From Edaphobacter lichenicola (GTDB taxonomy: Bacteria; Acidobacteriota; Terriglobia; Terriglobales; Acidobacteriaceae): DNA of 64,000 bases. Made by a program: the position numbers and the translations under genes. The notes beneath the pieces are model-generated. The model had not been told where the DNA came from and did no database searches. It worked only from the letters and a program-made list of their open reading frames with translations. The stretch is taken from assembly GCF_014201315.1 (NCBI RefSeq), contig NZ_JACHDY010000005.1, positions 248,001 through 312,000 on the forward strand, given 5' to 3'. Shown here piece after piece: positions 7,921-17,273 of the stretch (its first letter is position 1; every line of letters starts with the position of its first letter).

Positions 7921-8541
7921 CTAATCGCGGTTGAAGTGGGTGTTGTCGAGGTCTTCGGTTGACTTGACCCCTACGGTGGGGGTGATCCAGATGATCGTGA
8001 CGAAGGCGCAGAGGCCGAGGGCCACGTGGGGGTGCGAGAAGGCAATGGATAAGGCGACAAGATAGACGAAGAGGGAGAGCTGGTTCTTGCGCTGGACGGA
8101 GGTGTCCTGCGCCTCGAGTTTGTTGGCGATGCGGAGACGGCGAGCGATGGAGAGACGCAGAAGAAGGAAGCTGAAGCCTGTGAAGATCATCGAGGCGATG
8201 TAGAGAAAGACGGAGAAAGAGTCGAGCTTTTTCTCGAGCACGTAGGAGGTGAAGAAGGGGAGGAGCGAGAGGCAGAAGAGGAAGACGAGGTTGGCGTAGA
8301 GGACGAGCTCGTCGGCCTCTTCGGTGCGGTGGACGAGGTGGTGGTGGTTGATCCAGTAAATGCCGGTGAAGGCAAAGGAGATGGCGTAGACGGCCAGGGT
8401 AGGGAGGACGGCATAGAGGCCGGAGATGCCGTTTTGGTGGGGGACCTTGAGCTCAAGCACCATGATAGTGATGATGACGGCGATGACTCCGTCGGAGAAG
8501 GCTTCGAGGCGGGCTGGAGTGGCTAGGTGATGGCGGGGCAT
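7921..8541 (-). CDS. TMEM175-family (DUF1211) potassium-channel-like membrane protein
   Basis: The 206-residue protein has the family signature RLEAFSDGVIAVIITIMVLEL in its first membrane segment; the F-S-D element lines the pore in characterised bacterial TMEM175 channels. About six hydrophobic helices follow, with a His-rich loop YWINHHHLVHR after the second or third. The family forms tetrameric K+-permeable channels. ATG 8541 is chosen for the protein start because the segment before it (to 8637) is not conserved in type and would overlap the divergent oxidoreductase gene. It converges with the acyltransferase, leaving only 6 bases between their ends. Confidence 0.82.
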   Translation of the reverse strand: MPRHHLATPARLEAFSDGVIAVIITIMVLELKVPHQNGISGLYAVLPTLAVYAISFAFTGIYWINHHHLVHRTEEADELVLYANLVFLFCLSLLPFFTSYVLEKKLDSFSVFLYIASMIFTGFSFLLLRLSIARRLRIANKLEAQDTSVQRKNQLSLFVYLVALSIAFSHPHVALGLCAFVTIIWITPTVGVKSTEDLDNTHFNRD

Positions 8542-8627
8542 GGGTTTGTCACTGGGCTCTGGTGTTGGGAGCAGCATACAACGCCAATTGGTGCGGGGGT
8601 GCGGGCTGTTGAGACTAAAATAATGAA

Positions 8628-10817
8628 ATGGCTGCAAATCTCATCGAAACGGCTGCGCAACTGGGTGCGAGGAAGGTCGTTCATGCGGTGTGTTCGCATG
8701 ACTGCCCGGACTCGTGCGGCGTGCTGGTGACGGTCGATGAGCTGACCGACAAAGCGGTGAAGGTGCAGGGTGATCCTTCGCATCCTGTAACGCGCGGGTT
8801 TTTATGCGGCAAGGTGGCAAAGTATCTTGACCGTGTCTATTCACCCGATCGATTGTTGTATCCGATGCGCCGGAAGAAGGGTGCCGCGAATGGGCCGTTG
8901 GGCTATGGATCCGTCAAGGGGCGCGAGCCGGAGGCGTTTGAGCGGATCTCGTGGGATGAAGCGCTGGACGAGATTGCGGCGAAGCTGACGAAGATCGCGG
9001 CGGAGTTCGGCCCAGAGAGTGTGCTGCCTTACAGCTATGCCGGGACGATTGGGCAGCTTGGCTATGGGTCGATGGACCGCAGGTTCTTTCATCGGCTGGG
9101 AGCCTCGCAGCTGGCGCGGACGATCTGCGCGGAGGCGGGCGGGACGGCGTTGAAGAATGTCTATGGCGTGAAGCTGGGGACGGTGCCGCAGGACTTTGCA
9201 CATGCCGGTTTGGTGATTGCCTGGGGCGCGAACATCCACGGAAACAATGTGCACCTGTGGCCGTTTATTGAAGAGGCGCGGCGCAAGGGTGCGCGGCTGG
9301 TGGTGATCGATCCGTACAGGACGCGGACGGCTGCGCTGGCCGACGAGCATCTGGCCATCAATCCAGGCACAGATACTGCGCTGGCGCTGGGGCTGATGCA
9401 CGTGATCCTGAGCATGGGGCTGGAGGATCGCGAGTATGTGGCTGCGTGCACGAACGGATTTGAAGAGCTGCGAGCGCATGCGCTGAAGCCGAAGCACTCG
9501 CCCGAGAGTGTGGCGAAGGCTACTGGAATTGATGCGGGCACGATTGTGCGGCTGGCGCGGGCGTATGCTGCGGCGGGGCGTAACGGCTCGTCAGGGCCTG
9601 CTGTGATTCGGTTGAACTACGGGATTCAGCGGAGTGAGAACGGCGGCACGGCGGCGCGGGCGGTCTGCATGCTGCCGTTGTTGACAGGTGCGTGGAAGCA
9701 CAAGGGCGGCGGGTTGCTGCTCTCTACGTCGGGTTCGTTTCCGTTCAATGACAAGGCGTTGCAGATGCCGGAGTTGATGTTAGCCAGTCCGTTGGGACGA
9801 CCGGCGCGCGTGGTGAATATGAGTCAGCTGGGCCAGGCGCTGACTACGTTGGGCAACGACCCAGCGGATGGTCCAGGCGTGAAGGCGCTGTTTGTGTATA
9901 ACTCGAACCCGGCGGCGGTGGCTCCAAACCAGAACGATGTACTGCGCGGAATGAAGCGCGACGATCTGTTTACGGTGGTTCACGAGCAGTTCTTCACCGA
10001 TACGGCGGACTATGCCGATGTGCTACTGCCTGCGCCGACGTTTCTCGAGGTGAAGGATGTGCAGGGAGCGTATGGGCATCTGTTCGCGCAAGTGAGCAAC
10101 CGTGCGATTGCGCCTTTGGGTGAGGCGCGGAGCAACGTCGCGATGTTTGGGGAGCTGGCGCGGCGGATGGGTTTTGACGAGCCGTGCTTTAACGATCGCG
10201 AGGACGAGTTGATCGATCAGGCGCTGAAGAGTGAGAACCCCTGGTTTGCCGGAATTACGCGCGAGCGGCTGGAGCGCGAGGGGCACGTCCCGCTGCAGAT
10301 GCCGGTGGACGCAAACGGTGACGTGCTGCCGTTCAGCACACCCGAGTGGTTCAAGACGTCAAGCGGACGCGGCGAGTTGTTGCCGGTGCCGGTGTTTACT
10401 GCGCCGACCGAGTCCCGCGCGAATGCTGCAAAGGGCGCGTATCCGCTGGAGTTTCTGCCGCGCAAGGCGGATAACTACATGAACTCGACGTTTGCGAATA
10501 TTCCTCTGCATCAGCGGATGGAGGCGCGCACGGCTGGCATACTCGAGATGCATGCGACCGATGCAGCGGCGCGAGAGATCGCGACCGGCGATGCGGTGGA
10601 GGTCTTCAATGGGCGCGGAAGCATCACGCTGCGGGCGCTGGTGAACGCGCAGGTGGCGGCGGGCGTGGTGGCGGCACGGCTGGATTGGAACAAGCTTTCG
10701 GCAAACGGCGCGAATGTAAATGCGCTGACGTCGGAGACCCTGACCGATATCGGCGGCGGCGCTACGTTTTATTCGACTTTGGTTGAGGTACGGAAGGGGC
10801 AGGCCGATATCAGGTGA
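8628..10817 (+). CDS. Molybdopterin-dependent oxidoreductase (DMSO reductase superfamily)
   Basis: The 729-residue enzyme has an N-terminal [4Fe-4S] motif CSHDCPDSC followed by FLCGK (C-x3-C-x3-C-x27-C). It then has bis-MGD-binding domains (WGANIHGNNVHLWP, VVIDPYRTRTA, YNSNPAAVAPNQ) and a C-terminal molydopterin-dinucleotide-binding domain (MHATDAAAREIATGDAVEVFNGRG). There is no twin-arginine signal, so it should be cytoplasmic. The exact substrate is unclear; the family includes formate-dehydrogenase-like and thiosulfate-reductase-like proteins. No iron-sulfur or membrane subunit gene is adjacent, so its electron partner is encoded elsewhere or is soluble. Confidence 0.88.
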   Translation: MAANLIETAAQLGARKVVHAVCSHDCPDSCGVLVTVDELTDKAVKVQGDPSHPVTRGFLCGKVAKYLDRVYSPDRLLYPMRRKKGAANGPLGYGSVKGREPEAFERISWDEALDEIAAKLTKIAAEFGPESVLPYSYAGTIGQLGYGSMDRRFFHRLGASQLARTICAEAGGTALKNVYGVKLGTVPQDFAHAGLVIAWGANIHGNNVHLWPFIEEARRKGARLVVIDPYRTRTAALADEHLAINPGTDTALALGLMHVILSMGLEDREYVAACTNGFEELRAHALKPKHSPESVAKATGIDAGTIVRLARAYAAAGRNGSSGPAVIRLNYGIQRSENGGTAARAVCMLPLLTGAWKHKGGGLLLSTSGSFPFNDKALQMPELMLASPLGRPARVVNMSQLGQALTTLGNDPADGPGVKALFVYNSNPAAVAPNQNDVLRGMKRDDLFTVVHEQFFTDTADYADVLLPAPTFLEVKDVQGAYGHLFAQVSNRAIAPLGEARSNVAMFGELARRMGFDEPCFNDREDELIDQALKSENPWFAGITRERLEREGHVPLQMPVDANGDVLPFSTPEWFKTSSGRGELLPVPVFTAPTESRANAAKGAYPLEFLPRKADNYMNSTFANIPLHQRMEARTAGILEMHATDAAAREIATGDAVEVFNGRGSITLRALVNAQVAAGVVAARLDWNKLSANGANVNALTSETLTDIGGGATFYSTLVEVRKGQADIR

Positions 10818-10942
10818 CGTTCAATTCCGTGACTGAGACGCTGACTCGTGCTGTTCGAATGCGCTCGTCTCTCTGGAGTTCCTTGACTCCTCTTGTCGCG
10901 ACCAGCAACAATCGGGAGTGACACTGTAGGAGTTGAACTTTC

Positions 10943-11530
10943 ATGATTGACATCAGCGCCTTCGCCACCGGCCTAAGCGAAATCCCGGAACAGCAGTTTA
11001 CCGACAACGCCGTGCTCGAGTATATGCGTGAGAATCCGGTCTCCATCGCGAGTTTGCATCCCTATCTCTACTTCAGCCCTGAGCGCTACACCCGAAATCT
11101 CATTCTTCATACACCGCTCTTCGATCTCATCGCTATCTGCTGGGACATCGGGCAGAAGAGCAGGATTCACAATCACACGAACCAGCGCTGTTGGATGGGC
11201 ATCGCCTTCGGCAAGGTACAGGTGCAGAACTACCGCCTCGTTCACCAGGACGCCTCGACGCGTTTCTGTGAACTCGCCCCCACCGACCGCTACATCATCG
11301 ACGCTGACAATCCTGCCGAGGTCGACTCTGACGAACCGATCCATCTTGTCGTCAATCCGCCTGCGTTCGGCTCCCGCGCAGTCACACTTCATATCTACTC
11401 ACGCCCCTTCGATGAGTGTCAGGTCTACGATCTCAGCTCCAAAAGCTACGAGACTGTCAGCCTCTCCAACACCAGCGAACGCGGTCTTATCACCTCCAGT
11501 CTTGCCGTCGAGAAGGTAGGTCTTGCCTGA
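10943..11530 (+). CDS. Cysteine dioxygenase type I
   Basis: The 195-residue cupin oxidises cysteine to cysteine sulfinate with O2 and Fe(II). The metal ligands are visible: His76 and His78 in IHNHTNQRC, and His134 in PIHLVVNP. The catalytic tyrosine is in LHIYSRPFDEC. Cys83, seven residues after the first histidine, sits where mammalian enzymes carry the Cys of the Cys-Tyr cross-link; many bacterial homologues have Gly there. AGGAG lies about 9 bases before the ATG. It follows the molybdopterin oxidoreductase by 125 bases; the two may both concern sulfur or redox metabolism, but this is only suggested by position. Confidence 0.9.
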   Translation: MIDISAFATGLSEIPEQQFTDNAVLEYMRENPVSIASLHPYLYFSPERYTRNLILHTPLFDLIAICWDIGQKSRIHNHTNQRCWMGIAFGKVQVQNYRLVHQDASTRFCELAPTDRYIIDADNPAEVDSDEPIHLVVNPPAFGSRAVTLHIYSRPFDECQVYDLSSKSYETVSLSNTSERGLITSSLAVEKVGLA

Positions 11531-11727
11531 AGTCAGATGGGGAACCGTGTTGCATTTTTTCAATGCTAAGGGCAAGGTGACGAAGGCGATCAGCGGGGAT
11601 AAATGACTCCTCGCATTCGTTGAACGCCTGTGGCCGAATGTGATTTTCCGGAGAAATTGCGGGTTGCGGCGTGCTAGTCTGGCCCGGTCGGTTTCTGGTG
11701 TTTACTTCGATTCCTACGGAGTTTGCG

Positions 11728-13677
11728 ATGACACGCTTCCGCTTGTTGCCTGGATTAGTTTTGCTAGCTTCGGTTTCGGGATTTGCTTCGGGACCGGGTG
11801 ACAGGGTGGCGACGGACCCCAGGAGCGTGGTTTCGGCGGAGAGCGCGGCTGGGTCGTCTCCGATGCCGGTAGCCGAGTTGCTGCAGACGGTGCGGCTTGG
11901 CGGGGCGACGTGGTCGCCGGACGGTAAGCAGATCGGATACATCAGCAATGCTTCGGGGCGTCTGAATCTCTGGTTGATGCAGGCGGATGGAACGGGGGCA
12001 CGGCAGCTGCTGAAGTCGGATGACCGGCAGTCCAGCCCGGCGTTTACCAAAGAAGACAACGAGATCGTCTACGAGCAGGACAAGGGCGGCGATGAGCTCT
12101 ACGACCTGTACGCGGTTCCGGTGAGTGGAGGCGAGCCGCGGAATCTTACGAATACGGATAAGACCAGTGAGAGCAGTCCGCTTTTTTCCAAAGATGGCAA
12201 GTGGTTGGCGTTCGACAACAAGGTGAAGGTGGAGGCTTCGACCAACATAGCGGTGATGGAGTGGGCGACAGGGAAGGTGCGGGTCTTGACCCACGAGACG
12301 GATCCGAAGGCCTTCTGGGATGTTGAGGACTGGAGCCCGGATGGACGGAGCCTGTACGTGGTGCGCCAGGTGGGACTCGACGATGCGGACGTCTACCGGT
12401 TGGATGTAAAGAGTGGTGCGGCCGAGAAGCTGACGGCTCATACCGGAAAGGTCCTCGTCTTTGCCACTGCGGTGTCGCCGGACGGCAAAACCCTGCTGCT
12501 GACTTCAAATGAAAAGAGCGGCTATTTGAATGTCGCGTTGCTGGATATCGCCTCGAAGAAGCAGCGGTGGGTGACGGATACGCAGTGGGAGGCGCACGCG
12601 GGGGAATTTTCGCCGAAGGGTGACGCGTTTACTTACACCCTGAACGCGGATGGACGAGCCACGATTAGTTTTGTGGACGCGAAGACGCTGAAGGCGAGCG
12701 ATCGCGGCATACCGGCGGGGTTGAATACTGCTGGTGCCGGGCCGACGGCGTTTCGTGATGATGGCAGCTATCTGTTTTCTCATCAGGACTCGACGCATGC
12801 GCCGAATCTCTATCTGCTGAGCGCTGGTGGGGCGATTACGCAGGTGACACACAATGAAAGTCCGGTGCTGGCGGCGGCTGTGCTGCCTTCGTCGCAGCTG
12901 GTGACGTACAAAAGCTTTGATGGAAAGATGATCTCGGCGTTTGTATGGGTACCGTTCAACTTGAAGCGTGATGGTACGACCCCTGTGGTGGTGATGCCGC
13001 ACGGCGGACCGACCGGCCAGACGGTGGACAGCTTCAGTCCGCGGGCGATTCTGCTGGTATCGCGTGGGTTCGTAGTGATTGCGCCGAATGTGCGCGGGTC
13101 GACCGGTTATGGGATGGAGTTCCAGAATTCGAACTACAAAGACCTTGGCGGCGCCGATCTGAAGGATGAGATTGCTGGCGTGGATTTCTTGAAAGCCACC
13201 GGATTTATCGACGCGAAGAAGGTGGGGATCTGGGGCGGCTCGTATGGCGGGTTTATGACGTTGATGGCTATCGGAAAGAACCCTGATATGTGGGCGGCGG
13301 CCGTGGATGAGTACGGGATTCTTGACTGGTACACGATGCTGCAGCACTCCGACGCGCGGCTGCAGGAGTATGAGAAGACGCTGCTGGGCGATCCGGTGGC
13401 GGACAAGGCGGTATATGAGGCATCGTCGCCGCTGAAGTACATCCGGGAGGAGAAGGCTCCGCTGCTGGTGCTGCAGGGCGAGCGCGATATTCGCGTGCCG
13501 AAGGAGGAGGCCGAGCAGGTGGTGGAGATTCTGAAGAAGGAGGGACGCACGGTGGACGCGGTGTACTACCCCGAAGAAGGGCATGGCTTTATCAAGCGGG
13601 AGCATCAGGTGGATGAACTGACGCGGTCGGTGAGGTGGTTCGACAAGTATCTTAAAGGGGAGACGAAGACACCGTGA
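11728..13677 (+). CDS. S9 family prolyl oligopeptidase-like serine peptidase, secreted
   Basis: The 649-residue exported peptidase has a signal peptide (MTRFRLLPGLVLLASVSGFAS). A WD40-like propeller with PD40 repeats follows (ATWSPDGKQIGYIS, DWSPDGRSLYVV, AVSPDGKTLLL). The C-terminal alpha/beta-hydrolase domain has the triad Ser505 in WGGSYGGF, Asp587 in GERDIRVP and His619 in EGHGF. This matches dipeptidyl- or acylaminoacyl-peptidase-type S9 enzymes, which cut short peptides in the periplasm. ATG 11728 is preferred to an upstream GTG because of the signal peptide and a GGAG 7 bases away. Confidence 0.92.
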   Translation: MTRFRLLPGLVLLASVSGFASGPGDRVATDPRSVVSAESAAGSSPMPVAELLQTVRLGGATWSPDGKQIGYISNASGRLNLWLMQADGTGARQLLKSDDRQSSPAFTKEDNEIVYEQDKGGDELYDLYAVPVSGGEPRNLTNTDKTSESSPLFSKDGKWLAFDNKVKVEASTNIAVMEWATGKVRVLTHETDPKAFWDVEDWSPDGRSLYVVRQVGLDDADVYRLDVKSGAAEKLTAHTGKVLVFATAVSPDGKTLLLTSNEKSGYLNVALLDIASKKQRWVTDTQWEAHAGEFSPKGDAFTYTLNADGRATISFVDAKTLKASDRGIPAGLNTAGAGPTAFRDDGSYLFSHQDSTHAPNLYLLSAGGAITQVTHNESPVLAAAVLPSSQLVTYKSFDGKMISAFVWVPFNLKRDGTTPVVVMPHGGPTGQTVDSFSPRAILLVSRGFVVIAPNVRGSTGYGMEFQNSNYKDLGGADLKDEIAGVDFLKATGFIDAKKVGIWGGSYGGFMTLMAIGKNPDMWAAAVDEYGILDWYTMLQHSDARLQEYEKTLLGDPVADKAVYEASSPLKYIREEKAPLLVLQGERDIRVPKEEAEQVVEILKKEGRTVDAVYYPEEGHGFIKREHQVDELTRSVRWFDKYLKGETKTP

Positions 13678-13697
13678 GGTTGAGTGAGGGGTAACGG

Positions 13698-13883
13698 ATG
13701 CATGCAGCCGGTTTTCAGTGTGCGGGTTGTGGGGAGTGGGTGGAGACGACGGTGGACGAGTCGGGCGGCTCGAAGCAGCAGTATGTGGAGGATTGCCAGG
13801 TCTGCTGCCAGCCGAATGTGCTGACGGTGCGATGGGACGGGTCGGCGCAGGAGTTTACGATTACGGCGGAGTTGGAGAGTTAA
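13698..13883 (+). CDS. CPXCG-type cysteine-rich small protein
   Basis: The 61-residue protein has CAGCG at residues 8-12 and a second pair CQVCCQPN around residue 33, followed by a short beta segment (LTVRWDGSAQEFTI). This matches the small CPXCG cysteine-rich family, a predicted zinc-binding fold of unknown role. It starts 20 bases after the S9 peptidase stop codon, so it is probably cotranscribed with it. Confidence 0.85.
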   Translation: MHAAGFQCAGCGEWVETTVDESGGSKQQYVEDCQVCCQPNVLTVRWDGSAQEFTITAELES

Positions 13884-14062
13884 GCCCTAGGCGGGTGCCT
13901 TTGGTTGGGCGCGTTCGTCAAAGCATCACGCGGAAATTCGTTGGTTGGATTGAGGTTGTCCAGCCAGAACCACGGGGCGAACTCGCTAACGGCTGGCCGC
14001 TCCCATATAATCAGGACTTCGCTGACTTTGCTGGCGAGCGTCATTTTTAGAGCAGTGAGGGT

Positions 14063-17059
14063 GTGCGTATCTTTACCGTGAATCGAGAGAGCGGAAGCTC
14101 CCTGAAAAGCAAGACCAAGACTGTGTGCACGCGCTCCAGACGCTCCCGCATCGCTTATGCCGCGTACATGATTGCGTTTACGGCGCTGGCCGCCTCGTCC
14201 CTCTCGGCCTCGTCTCTTTTGGCCCAGCCGCTTTCGGCCCAGTCGCTCTCCGGTCAGGCCGGATCGCTGTCCGGTAACGTGGAGACGCTGTGCCAGCCCC
14301 AGGTGATCGGTAACCGACGCATTCCCAAGGAGTCCGTGCTGGCCAGGCTCTACAGCCGGCAGAACGACCTCTACGACCCGCTGGTGGTGGAGCGGGACTT
14401 CAACTCGCTTTGGAACACCGGCTACTTCGACGATGTGCGGATTGAGCGCGTCGACAGCCCGAAGTGCGTGCAACTGATCATCTACGTCAAAGAGAAGCCG
14501 ACGATTCGCGAGATCAACTACAAAGGTCTCGGCTCGGTGACGCAGTCCGACATTCTGGACCGGTTCAAAAAGGCGAAGGTGCCGCTTTCGGTCGAGAGCC
14601 AGTACGACCCCACCAAGATCAAGCGGGCCGAGGTGGTGCTGAGGGACCTGCTGGCAGAGCACGGACACCAGTTCGCCACCATCCGGACCGAGGTCAAGAC
14701 GATTCCCCCGGCGGCCGTGGCGATCACGTTCAACATTAAAGAGGGGCCGACCGTAAAGGTGGGCAAGATCGCCTTTCAGGGCAACAACAGCATCAACGAT
14801 CGCACCCTGCGCGCCTCGATGAAGAATCTGCGGCCCATCGGAATTCCGCACTCGATCATCCTGGAGAATCTTTTTGCGCGAACCTTCGACGCGAGCAAGC
14901 TGGATGAAGACACCGAGCGCGTGCGTCAGGCATACCGTGACCGCGGCTACTTCAAGGCTCTGACCAGCGAGCCAACCACGCACATTCGTGACGCGGGCGG
15001 AATCAACCCGTTCACACTGCACCCGTCCAAGGGCAAGCGGATCGATATCCTGATGCCGGTAGAAGAGGGCGCGCGCTACAAGCTCGCCGGGATCACCTTC
15101 TCTGGCAACACCCACTTCACGAATACCAAGGCGCTGCGTGCGCAGTTCGCTCAGAAAGATGGCGAGTACTTCAACGCGACCCTGTTCGGCAAAGGGTTGG
15201 ATCAGCTGCGTAAGGCCTTTGGCGAAGGCGGATTCATCAACTTCGTAGGCACGCCGGTACCGACCATCGATGAAGCCAATAAGACGATCAAGCTGAACAT
15301 CGATATCGATGAAGGCAAAGCGTTCTATGTCTCGCGGATCGAGTTTACCGGCAATACGATTACGCGCGACAAGGTGATTCGGCGCGAGCTCCTGTTGGAA
15401 GAAGGGCAGGTCTATAACAGCCGGCTCTGGGATCTTTCGATCCTGCGCTTGAATCAGCTCAACTACTTCGAGGCGTTGAAGGCCGAGCAGGACTCCGAGA
15501 GCCGCCAGAATACTGACGACGGAACCGTCGATCTGTTGCTGAAGCTGAAGGAGAAGGGCAAGAACTCGATCGGCCTCAACGGCGGCATCAGCGGGCTTTC
15601 GGGAACGTTTGTCGGGTTGAACTACGAGACCAACAACTTTCTCGGACTAGGCGAGACGCTCTCGGTGCAGGCAAATATCGGCGACCTGTCGCGTAACCTG
15701 AGCCTCGGATTCACCGAACCCTATCTGCGCGACAAGCCGATCTCGCTGGGCGCTCAGATCTTCGCCAGCAAGTATGACTTCAATCCTTCGAAGAGCCAGT
15801 CGGCGACCGGCCAGGCGGCGGGAAACCTGACGACGGCGCAGCAATCGCTGCTGACGAACTATAACCAGTCGACGACGGGGTTGACGATCTCGGCAAGCGA
15901 GCCTCTGCGGCATCTGTTTGCAAAGACCGGCGTGACGCGTGTCGGTCTTTCGTACTCGCTGTCGCGGTCTTCCGTGACGACATTCAACCAGAACACGACC
16001 AACGTCTTTCAGTCGCTCGCGTTCCGGTCGGGCGTTGCAGGGCAGAATCAGCTGTCCGGCATCATTACGTCGGTCGTAACGCCGAGCTTCACGTTCTCAA
16101 GCCTCGATCGCGCGGTTGGACCGCATAACGGCAAAGACTTCAATGTGTCGATGCAGGTGGCGGGCGTAGGCGGCAACGTCAAGTACATCTTGCCCGCCGC
16201 CAGCTATCGTCAGTTCTTCCCGATGAAGGGCCTCAGGGTGAATCGCGAGGGCCACAACGTGCTGGGGTATCGTATCCAGCTGACTCATGCCCAGGGCTTT
16301 GCAGGCGAGGTCGCTCCCCCAACGCATCGTCTCTATAGCGGAGGCGAATCCGATCTGCGCGGCTTCGACATCCGGTCGGTCGGCCCCTACACCTTCATTC
16401 CGAATAAAGTTCAGTACATCCTCACCAACCCCGATGGAACCTCGGTTCCGCGCGATCCGACCAACCCCGCACTTGGCCCGGTCCAGATTCCGCTGCCGAT
16501 CTACCGCATGGTCTCCATCGGCGGAGACACGCAGCTCGTCTCGAACATCGAGTACCGCATTCCGATCGTGAACCAGGTGACCTTTGCCTTCTTCAACGAC
16601 TTCGGTATGACCTTCGACGCATTGCACGGCCAGTTGCGGCAGAGCACGGCAGGTCAGTCGCTGATCGATGGAGCGCAATATGGATGTCCCACGATCGTCA
16701 ACGGCGCCTGCTTCGGCGGCAAGTCGGTGCAGTTCCCGAATCTGCTGAAGATTGTGCCAGGAACAAACTTCGTTCCGCGGGACTCCCTCGGCGCCGAGCT
16801 GCAGGTGATTCTGCCGATCGTCAATGCGCCGTTCCGGATCTTCTACGCCTACAATCCGCTGCGTCTTTACAAGACCGTTCCGCAGGAGTTGGCGGTTCCG
16901 AACTCTGGTCCGGACAACGTGAATACGTTCAAGAGCTACTTCCCGAGCGATGGAGCTGGTCAGTTCAGTTATCAGCAGGCCCTTCAGTTCTATGGGGCTG
17001 ATTACATCCTGCGTGAGCCCAGAAAGACGTTCCGCTTGACGGTAAGCACGACCTTCTAG
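14063..17059 (+). CDS. bamA: Outer membrane protein assembly factor BamA
   Basis: The 998-residue outer-membrane protein forms the core of the BAM complex, which inserts beta-barrels. After an N-terminal export signal come about five POTRA domains (repeating patterns such as EINYKGLGSVTQSDI, VGKIAFQGNNSINDRTL, LAGITFSGNTHFTNTKAL and VSRIEFTGNTITRDKVI). The 16-stranded barrel domain then follows, with GGESDLRGFDIRSVGP near strand 11-12, the lid region, and a terminal phenylalanine (TVSTTF) as the barrel sorting signal. The barrel is longer than in E. coli (998 versus about 810 residues in total). GTG 14063 is taken as the start; ATG 14168 would shorten the signal region. A palindromic repeat follows immediately. 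Confidence 0.93.
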   Translation: MRIFTVNRESGSSLKSKTKTVCTRSRRSRIAYAAYMIAFTALAASSLSASSLLAQPLSAQSLSGQAGSLSGNVETLCQPQVIGNRRIPKESVLARLYSRQNDLYDPLVVERDFNSLWNTGYFDDVRIERVDSPKCVQLIIYVKEKPTIREINYKGLGSVTQSDILDRFKKAKVPLSVESQYDPTKIKRAEVVLRDLLAEHGHQFATIRTEVKTIPPAAVAITFNIKEGPTVKVGKIAFQGNNSINDRTLRASMKNLRPIGIPHSIILENLFARTFDASKLDEDTERVRQAYRDRGYFKALTSEPTTHIRDAGGINPFTLHPSKGKRIDILMPVEEGARYKLAGITFSGNTHFTNTKALRAQFAQKDGEYFNATLFGKGLDQLRKAFGEGGFINFVGTPVPTIDEANKTIKLNIDIDEGKAFYVSRIEFTGNTITRDKVIRRELLLEEGQVYNSRLWDLSILRLNQLNYFEALKAEQDSESRQNTDDGTVDLLLKLKEKGKNSIGLNGGISGLSGTFVGLNYETNNFLGLGETLSVQANIGDLSRNLSLGFTEPYLRDKPISLGAQIFASKYDFNPSKSQSATGQAAGNLTTAQQSLLTNYNQSTTGLTISASEPLRHLFAKTGVTRVGLSYSLSRSSVTTFNQNTTNVFQSLAFRSGVAGQNQLSGIITSVVTPSFTFSSLDRAVGPHNGKDFNVSMQVAGVGGNVKYILPAASYRQFFPMKGLRVNREGHNVLGYRIQLTHAQGFAGEVAPPTHRLYSGGESDLRGFDIRSVGPYTFIPNKVQYILTNPDGTSVPRDPTNPALGPVQIPLPIYRMVSIGGDTQLVSNIEYRIPIVNQVTFAFFNDFGMTFDALHGQLRQSTAGQSLIDGAQYGCPTIVNGACFGGKSVQFPNLLKIVPGTNFVPRDSLGAELQVILPIVNAPFRIFYAYNPLRLYKTVPQELAVPNSGPDNVNTFKSYFPSDGAGQFSYQQALQFYGADYILREPRKTFRLTVSTTF

Positions 17060-17072
17060 ACGCTCGAAGGTA

Positions 17073-17266
17073 TGTCCTGCCGGAAGTGCGCCCTGCGCGG
17101 GCCGCGGTTACTTCATGACTTGTATGTCCTTTCAGTTGGCGCTCCCGTTGGTCGCGACGGAAGATGCTTCCGACCAACGGGAGGCCCTGCACAGATTATC
17201 CTGCCCAGACCGGTATACACCCCACGAAGTGGGCGCTCTCCGCGCAGGAGGCCCGTCCGGCAGGAC
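17073..17266. repeat. Long palindromic repeat element, copy 3
   Basis: Its ends are TGTCCTGCCGG and CGTCCGGCAGGAC. The centre holds CCCGTTGGTCG paired with CGACCAACGGG around a short loop containing GGAAG...CTTCC. The arms are more diverged than in copy 2. It fills the space between the convergent bamA and RDD genes, starting 13 bases after the bamA stop codon and ending 7 bases before the stop of the RDD gene. It could serve as a two-way terminator there. Confidence 0.83.
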
Positions 17267-17273
17267 CTATCTT

